Origin: an uncultured Pelagibacteraceae bacterium
GTDB lineage: Bacteria; Pseudomonadota; Alphaproteobacteria; Pelagibacterales; Pelagibacteraceae
Reading direction: 5' to 3'
NCBI GenBank assembly: GCA_902555275.1
Contig: CACDRY010000009.1
Location: 1 to 43,050 of the forward strand
Length of the DNA: 43,050 bases
Shown here: in pieces, positions 1 through 8,655 of the stretch
How the letters are laid out: each line of letters begins with the position of its first letter
Position numbering within the stretch: the first letter of the stretch is position 1
Made by a program: the position numbers and the translations under genes
The notes under the pieces: model-generated
Told to the model about the DNA's origin: nothing
The model's input: only the letters and a program-made list of their open reading frames with translations
Databases searched by the model: none

Positions 1-1
1 A

Positions 2-205
2 AAAAATGTTGCTAAACCAAAAAAAACTAAAATTAGAACAGATACAAATTTGGAAAATAAAGAATTTATTAATGAAAAACCCAAAATAAAAACAAAGGAA
101 GAAAAAAAAATTGTTAATAAAGAAAAAAAAGACAAAAATGTAATTAAAAAACAAGTAGATAAACAAATTGATGAAAATCTTGATGATCTAGATTTTGATG
201 TATAA
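2..205 (+). CDS. C-terminal end of a Lys-rich protein (partial)
   Basis: An open frame enters from the left edge and ends at a TAA at 203-205, giving 67 codons with no in-frame stop. The visible part is extremely rich in Lys, Asn and Glu and ends in an acidic tail (DDLDFDV). No domain can be recognised. It could be the low-complexity tail of a larger protein, but the body lies outside the window. The family is unknown, and the reading frame is supported only by its length and by the lack of a competing gene. Confidence 0.5.
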   Translation, partial: KNVAKPKKTKIRTDTNLENKEFINEKPKIKTKEEKKIVNKEKKDKNVIKKQVDKQIDENLDDLDFDV

Positions 206-218
206 CTTTTTAAGTATA

Positions 219-1043
219 TTATAATTTTGTACAATAAAAATTTGACTTTAAAATTTTCTTATCAGCATTATTAATTAGATATCTCGGACTGTCGGTACCA
301 TTCATGTTGAATTCATGCAAAAACCTCCCATCATTTGCTATAACAAAATAATTTAATGGATATTTTTTATCTTTTGGTGTCATGGTTGAAAAAATAATAT
401 ATTCATCTTTATCGACCAATACATAAAGTTTTTGTCTTTTGATTTCCATATAATCAGTTTCTTTTTTTATATTAGCACTTAAAAGTAACCATTTTTTTTC
501 ATTTTCTAATAATGCTGTGAAATAAAAATTTTCGTTTTTTTTTTTACATTCAATAACCAATCTATCTTCCTCAGGTTTATTAAAACTATTTGAAGTTCTA
601 AAAACTCTTCCGGACCACCAAAAAGTTCTAAAAATATTTATTCCAGCATTCTCTTCTAAAAATTCATTTATATCTATGTCACTTTTATCAATAACTTCGG
701 AAAGTCGTTTACCATTCTTAACCCCATGTAATTCTAAAAGTTTATTATGACCTGAATTCTTTAACTCGCTTACATAATTAAGATTAAAATCATTAATTTG
801 ATCGCCAAATTTTTTGCTAGTTTCACTACTTGTCATAACATTATCTGATTTATCAATACCTTTTAAATCTTCCATCTTTTTTCCCGCATCAGGTATTTCA
901 TCCGCACCTTTTTTCAAGAACTTAAACATTTGTTCAAAACTCTCTAATATTGGTTTAATTGGTATTGCTTGTGAATTAGTTATTACAAAAAAAGAGAATA
1001 AAAATATTCCTAGACATAGACCAATTTTCTGTGGTTTAATCAT
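219..1043 (-). CDS. Hypothetical secreted protein
   Basis: This 274-residue protein starts with a clear signal peptide (Lys near residues 4-6, hydrophobic core about 8-22, likely cleavage after NSQA near 26). The mature part is charged and probably soluble in the periplasm. Four aromatic and basic residues (WWSGRVF) near the middle stand out, and the last third looks like beta-strands. I do not recognise the family. Its start codon is only 19 bp from that of the divergent GrpE-like gene, so the two share a very short control region. The promoter of one or both must overlap the opposite gene. A link with the chaperone cluster is inferred from position only. Confidence 0.75.
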   Translation of the reverse strand: MIKPQKIGLCLGIFLFSFFVITNSQAIPIKPILESFEQMFKFLKKGADEIPDAGKKMEDLKGIDKSDNVMTSSETSKKFGDQINDFNLNYVSELKNSGHNKLLELHGVKNGKRLSEVIDKSDIDINEFLEENAGINIFRTFWWSGRVFRTSNSFNKPEEDRLVIECKKKNENFYFTALLENEKKWLLLSANIKKETDYMEIKRQKLYVLVDKDEYIIFSTMTPKDKKYPLNYFVIANDGRFLHEFNMNGTDSPRYLINNADKKILKSNFYCTKL

Positions 1044-1062
1044 AAATGTTAATTGAGGTTAA

Positions 1063-1770
1063 ATGAATTTTTTATCTATTGCAAGTTACGTGGTACTAAT
1101 TCTAGTTCTAATTCTATCAATAATTTTATTTTATAAGCTTTATTTAAAAATTAAAAGTTCTGACAAAAGTAATTTTAACCTTATTGAATTTCCAAAAGAA
1201 ACTAGTTCTAAAATTGAAAATTTTATAAACGAATCTAAAAAAAATAATGAAGAATTAATAAAATATTTAAATAGTCAATATAAAGACGCAAAATCAATTA
1301 TAAAAGACGTAGACGAAAAAATTGCTCCATTTGAAAAAGTTGCTAGAGAAAAAAATGATGAACTTAAGGAATACAAAAGAGGCTATGAGTATTCGAGAAA
1401 TAAGTCGATACTAGATGGTATAATTGATACGATTGTTTTCATTGAGAACGCTGAAAAAAAAATTCAATTAAATGATGATATTACAAAATCGTATTTCCAA
1501 AGCACAAAAGATAAACTTTTGATAGTTTTAAATAATTCAGGAATAGAGATATTTACACCTAAACTAAATATTAATAGTATCGACCATCATGGTTGTGAAG
1601 TTGATGCAATCACTGAGCCAACTAAGGACAAAGAAAAAAATAATTTAGTTCATTCAATAATTTCTAATGGTTATATGACTAAACTTAAAAATGATGAAAT
1701 ATTCTATCTTAAAAAAGCATTAGTAAAAATTTATGAATTTAATAATGATATAAATAAAGGAGCTAATTAA
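1063..1770 (+). CDS. Membrane-anchored GrpE-like nucleotide exchange factor
   Basis: The 235-residue product has one N-terminal transmembrane helix (about residues 5-27), then a long charged helical region that could form a coiled coil (about 45-100). Its C-terminal domain resembles GrpE: a helix pair around residues 110-155, then NSGIEIFTPKL and a short beta-rich end containing GYMTKL. GrpE proteins dimerise through long helices and speed ADP release from Hsp70. The ordinary GrpE is cytosolic, so the membrane anchor is unusual. The stop is two bases before the start of the Hsp70 gene, which fits a dedicated exchange factor for it. The GrpE assignment rests on pattern and context, not a search. 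Confidence 0.65.
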   Translation: MNFLSIASYVVLILVLILSIILFYKLYLKIKSSDKSNFNLIEFPKETSSKIENFINESKKNNEELIKYLNSQYKDAKSIIKDVDEKIAPFEKVAREKNDELKEYKRGYEYSRNKSILDGIIDTIVFIENAEKKIQLNDDITKSYFQSTKDKLLIVLNNSGIEIFTPKLNINSIDHHGCEVDAITEPTKDKEKNNLVHSIISNGYMTKLKNDEIFYLKKALVKIYEFNNDINKGAN

Positions 1771-1772
1771 GT

Positions 1773-3311
1773 ATGAGTAAAATTGTAGGAATTGATCTTG
1801 GCACTACTTTTTCAGCAATCGCAATCTTAGATGATTTGGGGAACCCAGAAGTATTATCTGATCCAATCAATAACAATAGAATTACTAGATCTGCTGTATA
1901 TGTTGGAAGAGAAAAAGCAATAGTGGGTGATAAAGCTATTGATGCTGCTGTTACAAATAAAAAAAATACTATTCTTGAAGTTAAAAGTGAGATGGAAAAC
2001 GATGTTGTTTGGTCAACATCTAAAGGACAATGGATTGATAGAGATGGCAAAAAAGATGTTAAGGGCTATACTCCATCTCAAATATCATCTCTTATCCTCT
2101 CAAAATTAAAAGACTACACATCTGGTGTTAAAAAAGCAGTTGTTACGGTTCCAGCAATGTTTGCAGAAGCCGCAAGAGTTGCAACAATTGATGCAGCTAA
2201 ATTAGCAAAACTAGATGTCGAGTTAATTAATGAGCCAACAGCAGCAGTTCTTCATTATGCGAATCTTCCAGGAGTATCAATTAGTGGTAGAGTGTTGATA
2301 TTTGATCTAGGAGGAGGTACTTTTGATATAACCATAGCAGCTGTAAAAGATAAAAAAATTGATGTTATAACATCTGTAGGCGATAAACACTTAGGTGGAA
2401 GAAGATTTGACGAAGAAATTATCAAAATTTTAGATAAAAAATATAAGAAAGCAAAAGGTAAAGGGCTAGATGATTTAAATGATGAAAAATTATTTCTTAT
2501 AGCTGAGAGAATTAAGAAAATCCTTAGCAATAAAGAAACAGTATCAGAAATTATAGAAGGTCCTAAAGGTCCACAAAAAATAGATATTACTAGAAAAGAA
2601 TTTGAAAATTCTATTGATACATATGTTGAAAAAATAAAGATGTTAATGGAAGAAGCTTTAGAACGGGCTGATTGTAAACCAAGCAACATTCAACAAACAC
2701 TTTTAGTGGGTGGGAGTACAAGAATGCCTTTTGTAAGTGAAATTATCAAAAAAATTATGAAAAAAGCACCAGTAAAGGGAGTAAATGTTGATGAGGCTGT
2801 TGCTTGTGGTGCAGCTATTTATGCAGGTATACAAAACAAAGATGAATTAAATCCTTCTCAAAAAAAAGCAATTGCAAAAGTAGATTTACAAGACATATGC
2901 AATTTTTATATGGGAACCTTAATGGCTACAATTGACCAAGAAAAAGATCAATGGGGAGTAGTTAATGATGTTGTAATACCAAGAGATACAAAACTTCCAT
3001 GTTCAATTACAAAGAATTATGCAGTTTTACATGATGACCAAGAAACAATTGATTGCTCTGTTACACAAAGTGAGGGTGAGGAGAGCAATATAGATTTTGT
3101 GGTAGTTATAGCTAAAGAACCACTAAAATTGTCAAAAAACGCTAAACAAGGTGACCCTGTAGAAGTTACATATTCATATGACACAAATGGAAAAATGCAT
3201 TGTGTATTTCAAGAAATGAAATCGAAAAAAAAACATGAAATGACTTTAAAACCAGATGGATCTAAAGAATTTAAAAAACTAAAAGATGAACTTGATTTTG
3301 ATATAGAATAA
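1773..3311 (+). CDS. Divergent Hsp70 (DnaK-type) chaperone without helical lid
   Basis: The product is 512 residues, against about 640 for DnaK. The ATPase domain is complete: the phosphate-1 loop GIDLGTTFSAI at the N-terminus, INEPTAAVLHYA, the phosphate-2 loop FDLGGGTFDIT, GGRRFDEEI and the adenosine motif LLVGGSTRMP. The last 140 residues could form a short beta substrate-binding domain; the alpha-helical lid and the DnaK C-terminal tail are absent. It is therefore probably not the housekeeping DnaK but a specialised paralogue. It lies between a membrane GrpE-like gene and a TM/TerB/J-like gene with gaps of one or two bases, so the three are almost certainly co-transcribed. I infer an ATP-driven chaperone working at the inner membrane. 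Confidence 0.92.
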   Translation: MSKIVGIDLGTTFSAIAILDDLGNPEVLSDPINNNRITRSAVYVGREKAIVGDKAIDAAVTNKKNTILEVKSEMENDVVWSTSKGQWIDRDGKKDVKGYTPSQISSLILSKLKDYTSGVKKAVVTVPAMFAEAARVATIDAAKLAKLDVELINEPTAAVLHYANLPGVSISGRVLIFDLGGGTFDITIAAVKDKKIDVITSVGDKHLGGRRFDEEIIKILDKKYKKAKGKGLDDLNDEKLFLIAERIKKILSNKETVSEIIEGPKGPQKIDITRKEFENSIDTYVEKIKMLMEEALERADCKPSNIQQTLLVGGSTRMPFVSEIIKKIMKKAPVKGVNVDEAVACGAAIYAGIQNKDELNPSQKKAIAKVDLQDICNFYMGTLMATIDQEKDQWGVVNDVVIPRDTKLPCSITKNYAVLHDDQETIDCSVTQSEGEESNIDFVVVIAKEPLKLSKNAKQGDPVEVTYSYDTNGKMHCVFQEMKSKKKHEMTLKPDGSKEFKKLKDELDFDIE

Positions 3312-3312
3312 T

Positions 3313-4518
3313 ATGCTTGAAGTAGTAATAGTATGGGTTGTTTTAGCAATAGGTTGGGCCTTAATAAAAGGTGTTTTTGGAGCAATGTTTGGTGGTGGAG
3401 GTTCAAGCTCTAATCTTGAAGAAGTAGTTAAATCAAACCCGTTTTCAATAAAAATTACAAAAGGTATTCCTAAAGATACTGACTTAAAAATTAATTGTTT
3501 TAATATTGAAATGTGTGGAATGGTTAATCATCCTACTCAAGATGAAATAAAAGTTTTTCTTACAGTACAGGACATAACTGATGAAGAACCAGGACTCCCT
3601 GTTTTATCAGCACAAGCAGTTTTCTGTGAACCTAATAGTAGAGTTTTAGGTTTTCATCAGATTGTTAAAACAAGTTATGATGGATATTATCCAGACTGGG
3701 TGAAGTTTTGCTCTTTACCACTTGATTTTATTATACCACCTCACAAAGGATCAAGAAAACTTAAATTTATACTTTTAGCTTGTGATTACGACACAGAATT
3801 GGAAAGAGGCGTGGTTTCAGATACTTCAAAAGTAAAACATTTTGCTTCTAAAGAAGTTAATTTTAGTTTTAAGGAACCAGGTTATATGGATGAAGTAAAA
3901 AACAAAGATAAAGTTGAAGAATTATCAATTAAACTAGGGATGTGTATGGCTGCAGCTGATGGTCATTTAGATCAAAAGGAGTTAAATGTTGTTAAAGATT
4001 GGGCAAGGAATGTAACAAATTTACTTGATGATGATATTAAAAAAGAGAGAAATAAATTTTTTTCTAAATTGATTAAGGAGTCATACATTGCAGCAAAAAA
4101 AAGAGATATCTCATTATCTAAATTAGTTGATGAGTTTAATAATATTGCCTCAAAATCTCAAAAATATACAGCTATGCAGCTAATGTTAGATATAGCAAGT
4201 GCTGATGGGCGACTTAGCAAGACAGAAGATCAGTTAATAAATAAAATTGCAAAAACAACTGGAGTAAATCTAAATACATTTAAAGAAATGAAAGATAAAG
4301 TTATTGCAAATGTTGACGAATTAGAAATTTCTGAAAAACCATCTGAAGAGAGCTTTGGGCTTACTGATGATATGGAAGATACTGAAAAATGTAAACTATT
4401 AAGAAAACAATATACAAAATGGAATGCTCAAACTAATCACAGGGAAGTTAAGAAGAAAAAAAGAGCTAAACAAATGGTAAAGATTATAGCGGATATGCGT
4501 AAGCAGTATAATTGTTAA
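3313..4518 (+). CDS. Membrane protein with tandem TerB-like and J-like C-terminal region
   Basis: The 401-residue protein has an N-terminal transmembrane helix (about 4-22) and a Gly/Ser linker. A probable beta-sandwich domain follows (about 40-185), then two helical TerB-like units. Each TerB-like unit has an acidic ADG motif, at 215-217 and 297-299, the pattern seen in TerB and DjlA. The last 44 residues (LLRKQYTKW to MRKQYNC) resemble the helices of a J domain, but the HPD tripeptide is missing; NHRE stands at about 375-378. DjlA also combines a membrane helix, TerB and a J domain, so this may be a degenerate Hsp70 partner. The TerB call is moderately secure and the J-like call tentative. 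It starts one base after the Hsp70 stop. Confidence 0.65.
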   Translation: MLEVVIVWVVLAIGWALIKGVFGAMFGGGGSSSNLEEVVKSNPFSIKITKGIPKDTDLKINCFNIEMCGMVNHPTQDEIKVFLTVQDITDEEPGLPVLSAQAVFCEPNSRVLGFHQIVKTSYDGYYPDWVKFCSLPLDFIIPPHKGSRKLKFILLACDYDTELERGVVSDTSKVKHFASKEVNFSFKEPGYMDEVKNKDKVEELSIKLGMCMAAADGHLDQKELNVVKDWARNVTNLLDDDIKKERNKFFSKLIKESYIAAKKRDISLSKLVDEFNNIASKSQKYTAMQLMLDIASADGRLSKTEDQLINKIAKTTGVNLNTFKEMKDKVIANVDELEISEKPSEESFGLTDDMEDTEKCKLLRKQYTKWNAQTNHREVKKKKRAKQMVKIIADMRKQYNC

Positions 4519-5642
4519 TGGACCATTTCGATAAATACAAATTTAAAAGTGATAATCCTAATGAATTTGGAATAGATTTAAAAAAATTTAAAAAAAATGA
4601 AATTTTAGATGAAAGTCATTTATCTAATTTACTATCTCATTCAATAAGAATTTCTGAGGATATTTTACCATCTGTTTCTCAATCAATTGATGCAGTTATA
4701 GAAAAGTTGGAAATTAAAAATGAATTTGATTTCTTTGTTACGTCAGACAATTATCAAGCCAACGCTTCTTGCAGTCTTATGTCTCCATTCTCAAAACCAT
4801 TTATTATTTTAACTTCTAAATTAATTGAGCTATTAAGTGAAAAAGAGCTTGAATTTGTCATAGGTCATGAAGTGGCACATTATATTTACCAACACTCATT
4901 GTATCCAAATCATCAAAATGAGGAAAATAGGAACTTGAGGCTAAATATATTGAATTTAAGTAGGGCAGCAGAAATTAGTGCTGATAGGATAGGTATTTTG
5001 GCATGTGGAGATTTGGAGGCTGCTCTAAGAGCTAATATTAAATTAACATCTGGTCTAAGTGATAAATATTTAAATTTTAAATTTTCAGCTTACTTAGATC
5101 AGCTAAGAGAAATTGAAACAATTGGTAAGAGTAATAACCAATTGTGGAGCACTCATCCTAGTTTTTTAATTAGGATGCAAGCATTAATATGGTTTTCAAT
5201 GACCAATGAGTTTAACGAATTCTTTAAAACTAAAAAGAAAGGTACATATAACATCGCAGAAATTGATGAAAAAATTGAAAATTCTAAACAAAAAATGATA
5301 GGCAACGAAATTGAAACCTCAAATCAAGAAATAATAAATAGAGCTTTTATGTGGGGTTCTTTGAACCTTTATTTAAGTGACAAGAAATTTACTAAATACG
5401 AACAAGAAGAATTTAAGAAAGCATTTGGTGATGATGCAAAAAAAGCAATATCACTAATAAAAATTACAGATAAAAATATGCTACAAAAAAAAGTCGACTC
5501 TTCATTTTTAGAGGCATCAAAAATGCTTAAAACCAATAAGAATAAATTAATCGATAAATTAAAAAGAGTTGCTGAGGAAATAAGTGGTGACGTTAGAAAA
5601 AAAAAGAATGTTTTAAATGATTTAATTAAATTATTAAAATAA
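4518..5642 (+). CDS. M48-family zinc metallopeptidase
   Basis: I chose the ATG at 4518, which overlaps the preceding stop codon (TAATG); a TTG at 4512 would add two residues. The product is 374 residues. The zinc site is clear: HEVAH at about 117-121, with third ligand Glu in EISAD about 30 residues later, as in M48 peptidases (HtpX/Oma1/Ste24 type). No membrane helix is obvious, unlike HtpX, so the enzyme is probably cytosolic or peripheral. The C-terminal half is charged and helical, with no recognised domain. Its translation is probably coupled to the TerB/J-like gene. Pairing a chaperone set with a peptidase suggests refold-or-degrade quality control (inference). Confidence 0.85.
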   Translation: MDHFDKYKFKSDNPNEFGIDLKKFKKNEILDESHLSNLLSHSIRISEDILPSVSQSIDAVIEKLEIKNEFDFFVTSDNYQANASCSLMSPFSKPFIILTSKLIELLSEKELEFVIGHEVAHYIYQHSLYPNHQNEENRNLRLNILNLSRAAEISADRIGILACGDLEAALRANIKLTSGLSDKYLNFKFSAYLDQLREIETIGKSNNQLWSTHPSFLIRMQALIWFSMTNEFNEFFKTKKKGTYNIAEIDEKIENSKQKMIGNEIETSNQEIINRAFMWGSLNLYLSDKKFTKYEQEEFKKAFGDDAKKAISLIKITDKNMLQKKVDSSFLEASKMLKTNKNKLIDKLKRVAEEISGDVRKKKNVLNDLIKLLK

Positions 5643-5761
5643 ATTAATTAAATTAATAACTATTTAATATAAATTTTTTATTAATCTCATACTCAACTAT
5701 AGGTTGGATATATTAGTATTATTATGAGTACTATTAATAAAAATTGTGATAACAAATAGTT

Positions 5762-6625
5762 ATGTCTAAGTTACTAAGTATTCTGATATTTATTCTGTTA
5801 CCATTTAATGCATTTTCAATTGATTTAAAAATTCCTAAGACAGATGAAGAATGGCAAAAAGCTTCAGAGTCACTCAACTGGATTGATGGACCTCAAAAAA
5901 TGAATTTTGTGCAAGCCAATTCTAAAATTGATATTAATTCTAATTATGCAATTCTAGAAAATGAGGACGCTAATCAATTTATGTATTGGTCTAATGGAGT
6001 TCAATTTAGTTATGTTAAAATTTATGCTTTTAACTTAAATGATAATTCACAAATATATTTTTTTTATGATGACGCTGGGTATGTGAAAACCGATGATTGG
6101 ACCAAGGTAGATCCCGATGCTTTTATCAATGAAATACGAGAAAACTATAAAGCCTCAAATGATGAGAGGCAGAAAAATAATTTATCATATGTAGTTGATG
6201 TCAATTGGAAGAAAAAACCTTATTTAGATGGAATCAATAATTCAGTATATTATGCACTTAATGTTTCATGGTCAGACAACAGCTCAACCCAGGAAGGTAC
6301 AGCTTTAATTTTAGGTAGAGAAGGATACACAACTGGAAAATATATAGCTGGTGACAATGGTTATAACGAACAAACACTATTAAATTTATCAAAAATTCAC
6401 AAATTTAATGCAACTAAAGAATATAAAGATTGGAAATCTGGAGACAAAGTAGCAGCTGTTGGAATTGGCGCATTATTAGCAAGCACCCTTGGAATAAAAG
6501 CTTTAAAGCCTGGAATAGTAGCGGGAGTCTTATTATTTCTTAAAAAATTTTGGTTTATTGTTTTTTTACCCTTTATTTGGCTTGGTAAATTATTTACAGG
6601 TTCAAAGAAAAAAAGAACTAAATAA
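5762..6625 (+). CDS. DUF2167 family membrane-anchored protein
   Basis: The product has 287 residues with an N-terminal signal peptide (cleavage near residue 19-20). The body resembles the DUF2167 family: an early SLNWIDGP stretch, FFYDDAGYVKTDDW in the middle, and YKDWKSGDKVAAVGIGALLAS before the end. The C-terminus has two hydrophobic segments (about 232-252 and 254-275) and a basic tail. The function of this family is unknown. It stands 119 bp after the M48 gene and two bases before the PrsW gene. It therefore belongs with the protease and may start a second transcript. Confidence 0.75.
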   Translation: MSKLLSILIFILLPFNAFSIDLKIPKTDEEWQKASESLNWIDGPQKMNFVQANSKIDINSNYAILENEDANQFMYWSNGVQFSYVKIYAFNLNDNSQIYFFYDDAGYVKTDDWTKVDPDAFINEIRENYKASNDERQKNNLSYVVDVNWKKKPYLDGINNSVYYALNVSWSDNSSTQEGTALILGREGYTTGKYIAGDNGYNEQTLLNLSKIHKFNATKEYKDWKSGDKVAAVGIGALLASTLGIKALKPGIVAGVLLFLKKFWFIVFLPFIWLGKLFTGSKKKRTK

Positions 6626-6627
6626 TA

Positions 6628-7446
6628 ATGTTTGGCTCGGGTCAAATATTTTTAAATTTATCCTTTTATGCAATACTACCTGTGGCTTTAATATTTTGGT
6701 ATGTTTATAAAAGAGATAAGTTTCCAGAGCCACCGAGAGTAGTAATAATTACTTTTTTGCTTGGTATTGGAATTACTTTCCCATTAGGCATTCTAATTTT
6801 TGCAGTTGAAGGTTTTGCTGGAACTTTAAATTTAGGAATTGAAAGTAGTAATTTCTTTATGTCATTTATTAGAGCTTCTTTTTTGGAAGAAACAATGAAA
6901 TTTCTAGTGATCATATATTACTGTTTGCATTTAGATAATTTTGATGAACCTATGGATGCCTTGGTTTATGGAGTTGCAGCCTCACTTGGTTTCGCAGTAA
7001 TTGAAAATTGGGAATATGTTATAGGTGCTACAAAAGATGGAGTTGAATTTGCAAAAGATGTAGCGATTTTAAGGTCATTTACTGCTGTGCCATTACATGC
7101 CCTTGCAGGTGTATATATGGGCTTCTTTCTTATGGACGCGATTTTTAAAAAAGAAAATCAAAAATTTTATCTTTTTTTAGCTATATTTTTCCCCGTATGT
7201 CTACATGGATTATATGATTTAATTCTTTTCTCTGAAAACATATCTGACTACTATATATATATTCTTGTTTTAGTCTTTTTAATAAGAGCAGTCTTCATTT
7301 TTAGGAAAGAGAGAATCTTACAAAAAGAAGGTAATTTGAAAAAAGCTAAATATATCCCAATTCATAGTGATATATTTTTTGTAATATTTACAACGTTTTT
7401 AATTCTTTTTTCTGTAAATTACTTTATTGAAAAAATACTTTATTGA
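6628..7446 (+). CDS. PrsW-type intramembrane glutamic protease
   Basis: The 272-residue protein has about eight hydrophobic segments. It shows the PrsW signatures: an EExxK motif (EETMK, residues 87-91), a second-helix glutamate in AVIENWEYV (E126), and His in PLHALAGVY (about 157). PrsW cleaves anti-sigma factors in Bacillus; related CAAX/Abi-like proteins have other membrane substrates. The substrate here is unknown, and no anti-sigma factor lies nearby. The gap to the DUF2167 gene is two bases, so the pair is surely one transcript. A membrane protease beside a membrane chaperone cluster suggests joint handling of membrane or secreted proteins (inference). Confidence 0.88.
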   Translation: MFGSGQIFLNLSFYAILPVALIFWYVYKRDKFPEPPRVVIITFLLGIGITFPLGILIFAVEGFAGTLNLGIESSNFFMSFIRASFLEETMKFLVIIYYCLHLDNFDEPMDALVYGVAASLGFAVIENWEYVIGATKDGVEFAKDVAILRSFTAVPLHALAGVYMGFFLMDAIFKKENQKFYLFLAIFFPVCLHGLYDLILFSENISDYYIYILVLVFLIRAVFIFRKERILQKEGNLKKAKYIPIHSDIFFVIFTTFLILFSVNYFIEKILY

Positions 7447-7483
7447 TTTCTGTAATAAACTAAAACATAGTCAATAGATTATC

Positions 7484-7552
7484 ATGAAGTATATTTTATT
7501 AGGTGCCGCTATCGCTTTTGCAATGTATTTAGGTGATAAATACATTCTTTAA
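7484..7552 (+). CDS. Possible 22-residue membrane microprotein
   Basis: A short frame starts at ATG 7484 and ends at TAA 7550-7552. It encodes one hydrophobic helix (ILLGAAIAFAMYLG) with Lys at position 2 and DKY near the end, the shape of a single-pass microprotein. It fills much of the gap between the PrsW and DUF4396 genes. There is no strong ribosome site. Composition and layout are the only evidence, so chance is possible. Confidence 0.35.
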   Translation: MKYILLGAAIAFAMYLGDKYIL

Positions 7553-7605
7553 GATACGTCAATTTTATACATAAATAATTTAATTAATTTTGATAAGAAG
7601 AATTA

Positions 7606-8049
7606 ATGAGTGCTGAAGTAATAAGTTTTAATTGGAAATGTAAACATACTTGGAGAAGAAGTGCCAAAAATACAGCTTGGTGCCTGTTAGGTTGTGCTAT
7701 TGGGGATTTTGGAACAATTTTATTTTTTCAATTAACTAAAATTCCATTCCCTGTATTGAGTATTATGATTTTGGCAATAATTAATGGTTTAATTACAAGT
7801 GTGATCTTAGAGACATTTATTTTAATGAAACAAAATTTTACTTTTCAAAAAGCTTTGAAGACTGCAATGGGCATGAGCTTTATTTCTATGATTAGTATGG
7901 AAGTCGCTATGAATATCACAGATTATGTATTAACAGGCGGTGCAATGCTTACTTGGTGGGTAGTGCCAATAATGTTAGCGGTTGGATTTGTTACTCCTTG
8001 GCCTTATAACTATTGGAGGCTTAAAAAGCATAATCAGGCCTGTCATTAA
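7606..8049 (+). CDS. DUF4396 family membrane protein
   Basis: The 147-residue protein begins with a short polar stretch including WKCKHTWRRSAKNT, then about four hydrophobic helices, and ends GFVTPWPYNYWRLKKHNQACH. This layout, with Cys, Trp and His residues at both ends, matches the DUF4396 membrane family, whose function is not established. The Cys/His residues could bind a metal, but that is speculation. It is followed after 27 bp by a small soluble protein and then a DUF4149 protein, probably as one operon. Confidence 0.7.
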   Translation: MSAEVISFNWKCKHTWRRSAKNTAWCLLGCAIGDFGTILFFQLTKIPFPVLSIMILAIINGLITSVILETFILMKQNFTFQKALKTAMGMSFISMISMEVAMNITDYVLTGGAMLTWWVVPIMLAVGFVTPWPYNYWRLKKHNQACH

Positions 8050-8076
8050 ATCAAATTAATTAACCAAAGGACTAAA

Positions 8077-8262
8077 ATGAAAATTTTAAAAGAATTAGAA
8101 GATGCAAAATTAGTGATTGTTGATTTAGAAGTAAGGTTAGGTGAAGAGGTAAGAAGTGCGCCAACCTTATGTGCAAAATATAAAGGTAAAATAATACCTC
8201 TTAATACTGCACATGATGGAAGACCGATATTAATGAAAGAAGAAAATTCTATAGAAAACTAA
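8077..8262 (+). CDS. Small hypothetical protein
   Basis: This 61-residue, mixed-charge soluble protein has one Cys and a central KYKGKIIPLN segment. A purine-rich stretch (CCAAAGGAC) lies just upstream and could act as a ribosome site. The stop is three bases before the next start, which argues for a real co-transcribed gene between the two membrane-protein genes. I do not recognise the family. Confidence 0.6.
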   Translation: MKILKELEDAKLVIVDLEVRLGEEVRSAPTLCAKYKGKIIPLNTAHDGRPILMKEENSIEN

Positions 8263-8265
8263 ATT

Positions 8266-8655
8266 ATGATTGAGCAGATTAGTATTTATTTAACAGCAAT
8301 GATTTTAGGAATCATGTTATTCTTTTCTTTTGTCATTGCACCAGTAGTATTTACTACTTTAGATGAGGATAATGCTAGAAAGTTTATAAGAAGAATATTT
8401 CCTTTTTATTATAATGTAAATTTAGGAATTAGTTTAATTGTTCTAATAACTTTTTTATTCTTAAGTAAATTAGGAATAGATTTTTACCTAATTTTAGTAA
8501 TCACACTTTTATTTGCTACCTCAAATTACTTATTAATGCCTTTGATTAATAAATTTAGAGATGAAAAGCAGGATAAAAAATTTAAATATTCGCACTTTTT
8601 ATCTGTCTTGATTAATTTTATTCAAATGTTATTTTTAGTAGTTTTGCTAATATAA
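8266..8655 (+). CDS. DUF4149/TMEM205-like membrane protein
   Basis: The 129-residue protein has four hydrophobic helices. The first includes MILGIMLFFSFVIAPVVF, followed by a short polar RKFIRRIFPFYYNVN segment, as in the DUF4149 (TMEM205-like) family. The function is unknown. It is the last conserved gene before the accessory block: its stop codon lies inside the outermost truncated tRNA-Leu copy. Confidence 0.75.
   Translation: MIEQISIYLTAMILGIMLFFSFVIAPVVFTTLDEDNARKFIRRIFPFYYNVNLGISLIVLITFLFLSKLGIDFYLILVITLLFATSNYLLMPLINKFRDEKQDKKFKYSHFLSVLINFIQMLFLVVLLI

Noticed and set aside
2255..2689. 144-residue minus-strand frame inside the Hsp70 gene
   Set aside because: It lies antisense to conserved ATPase motifs and is Ser/Leu-rich shadow sequence.
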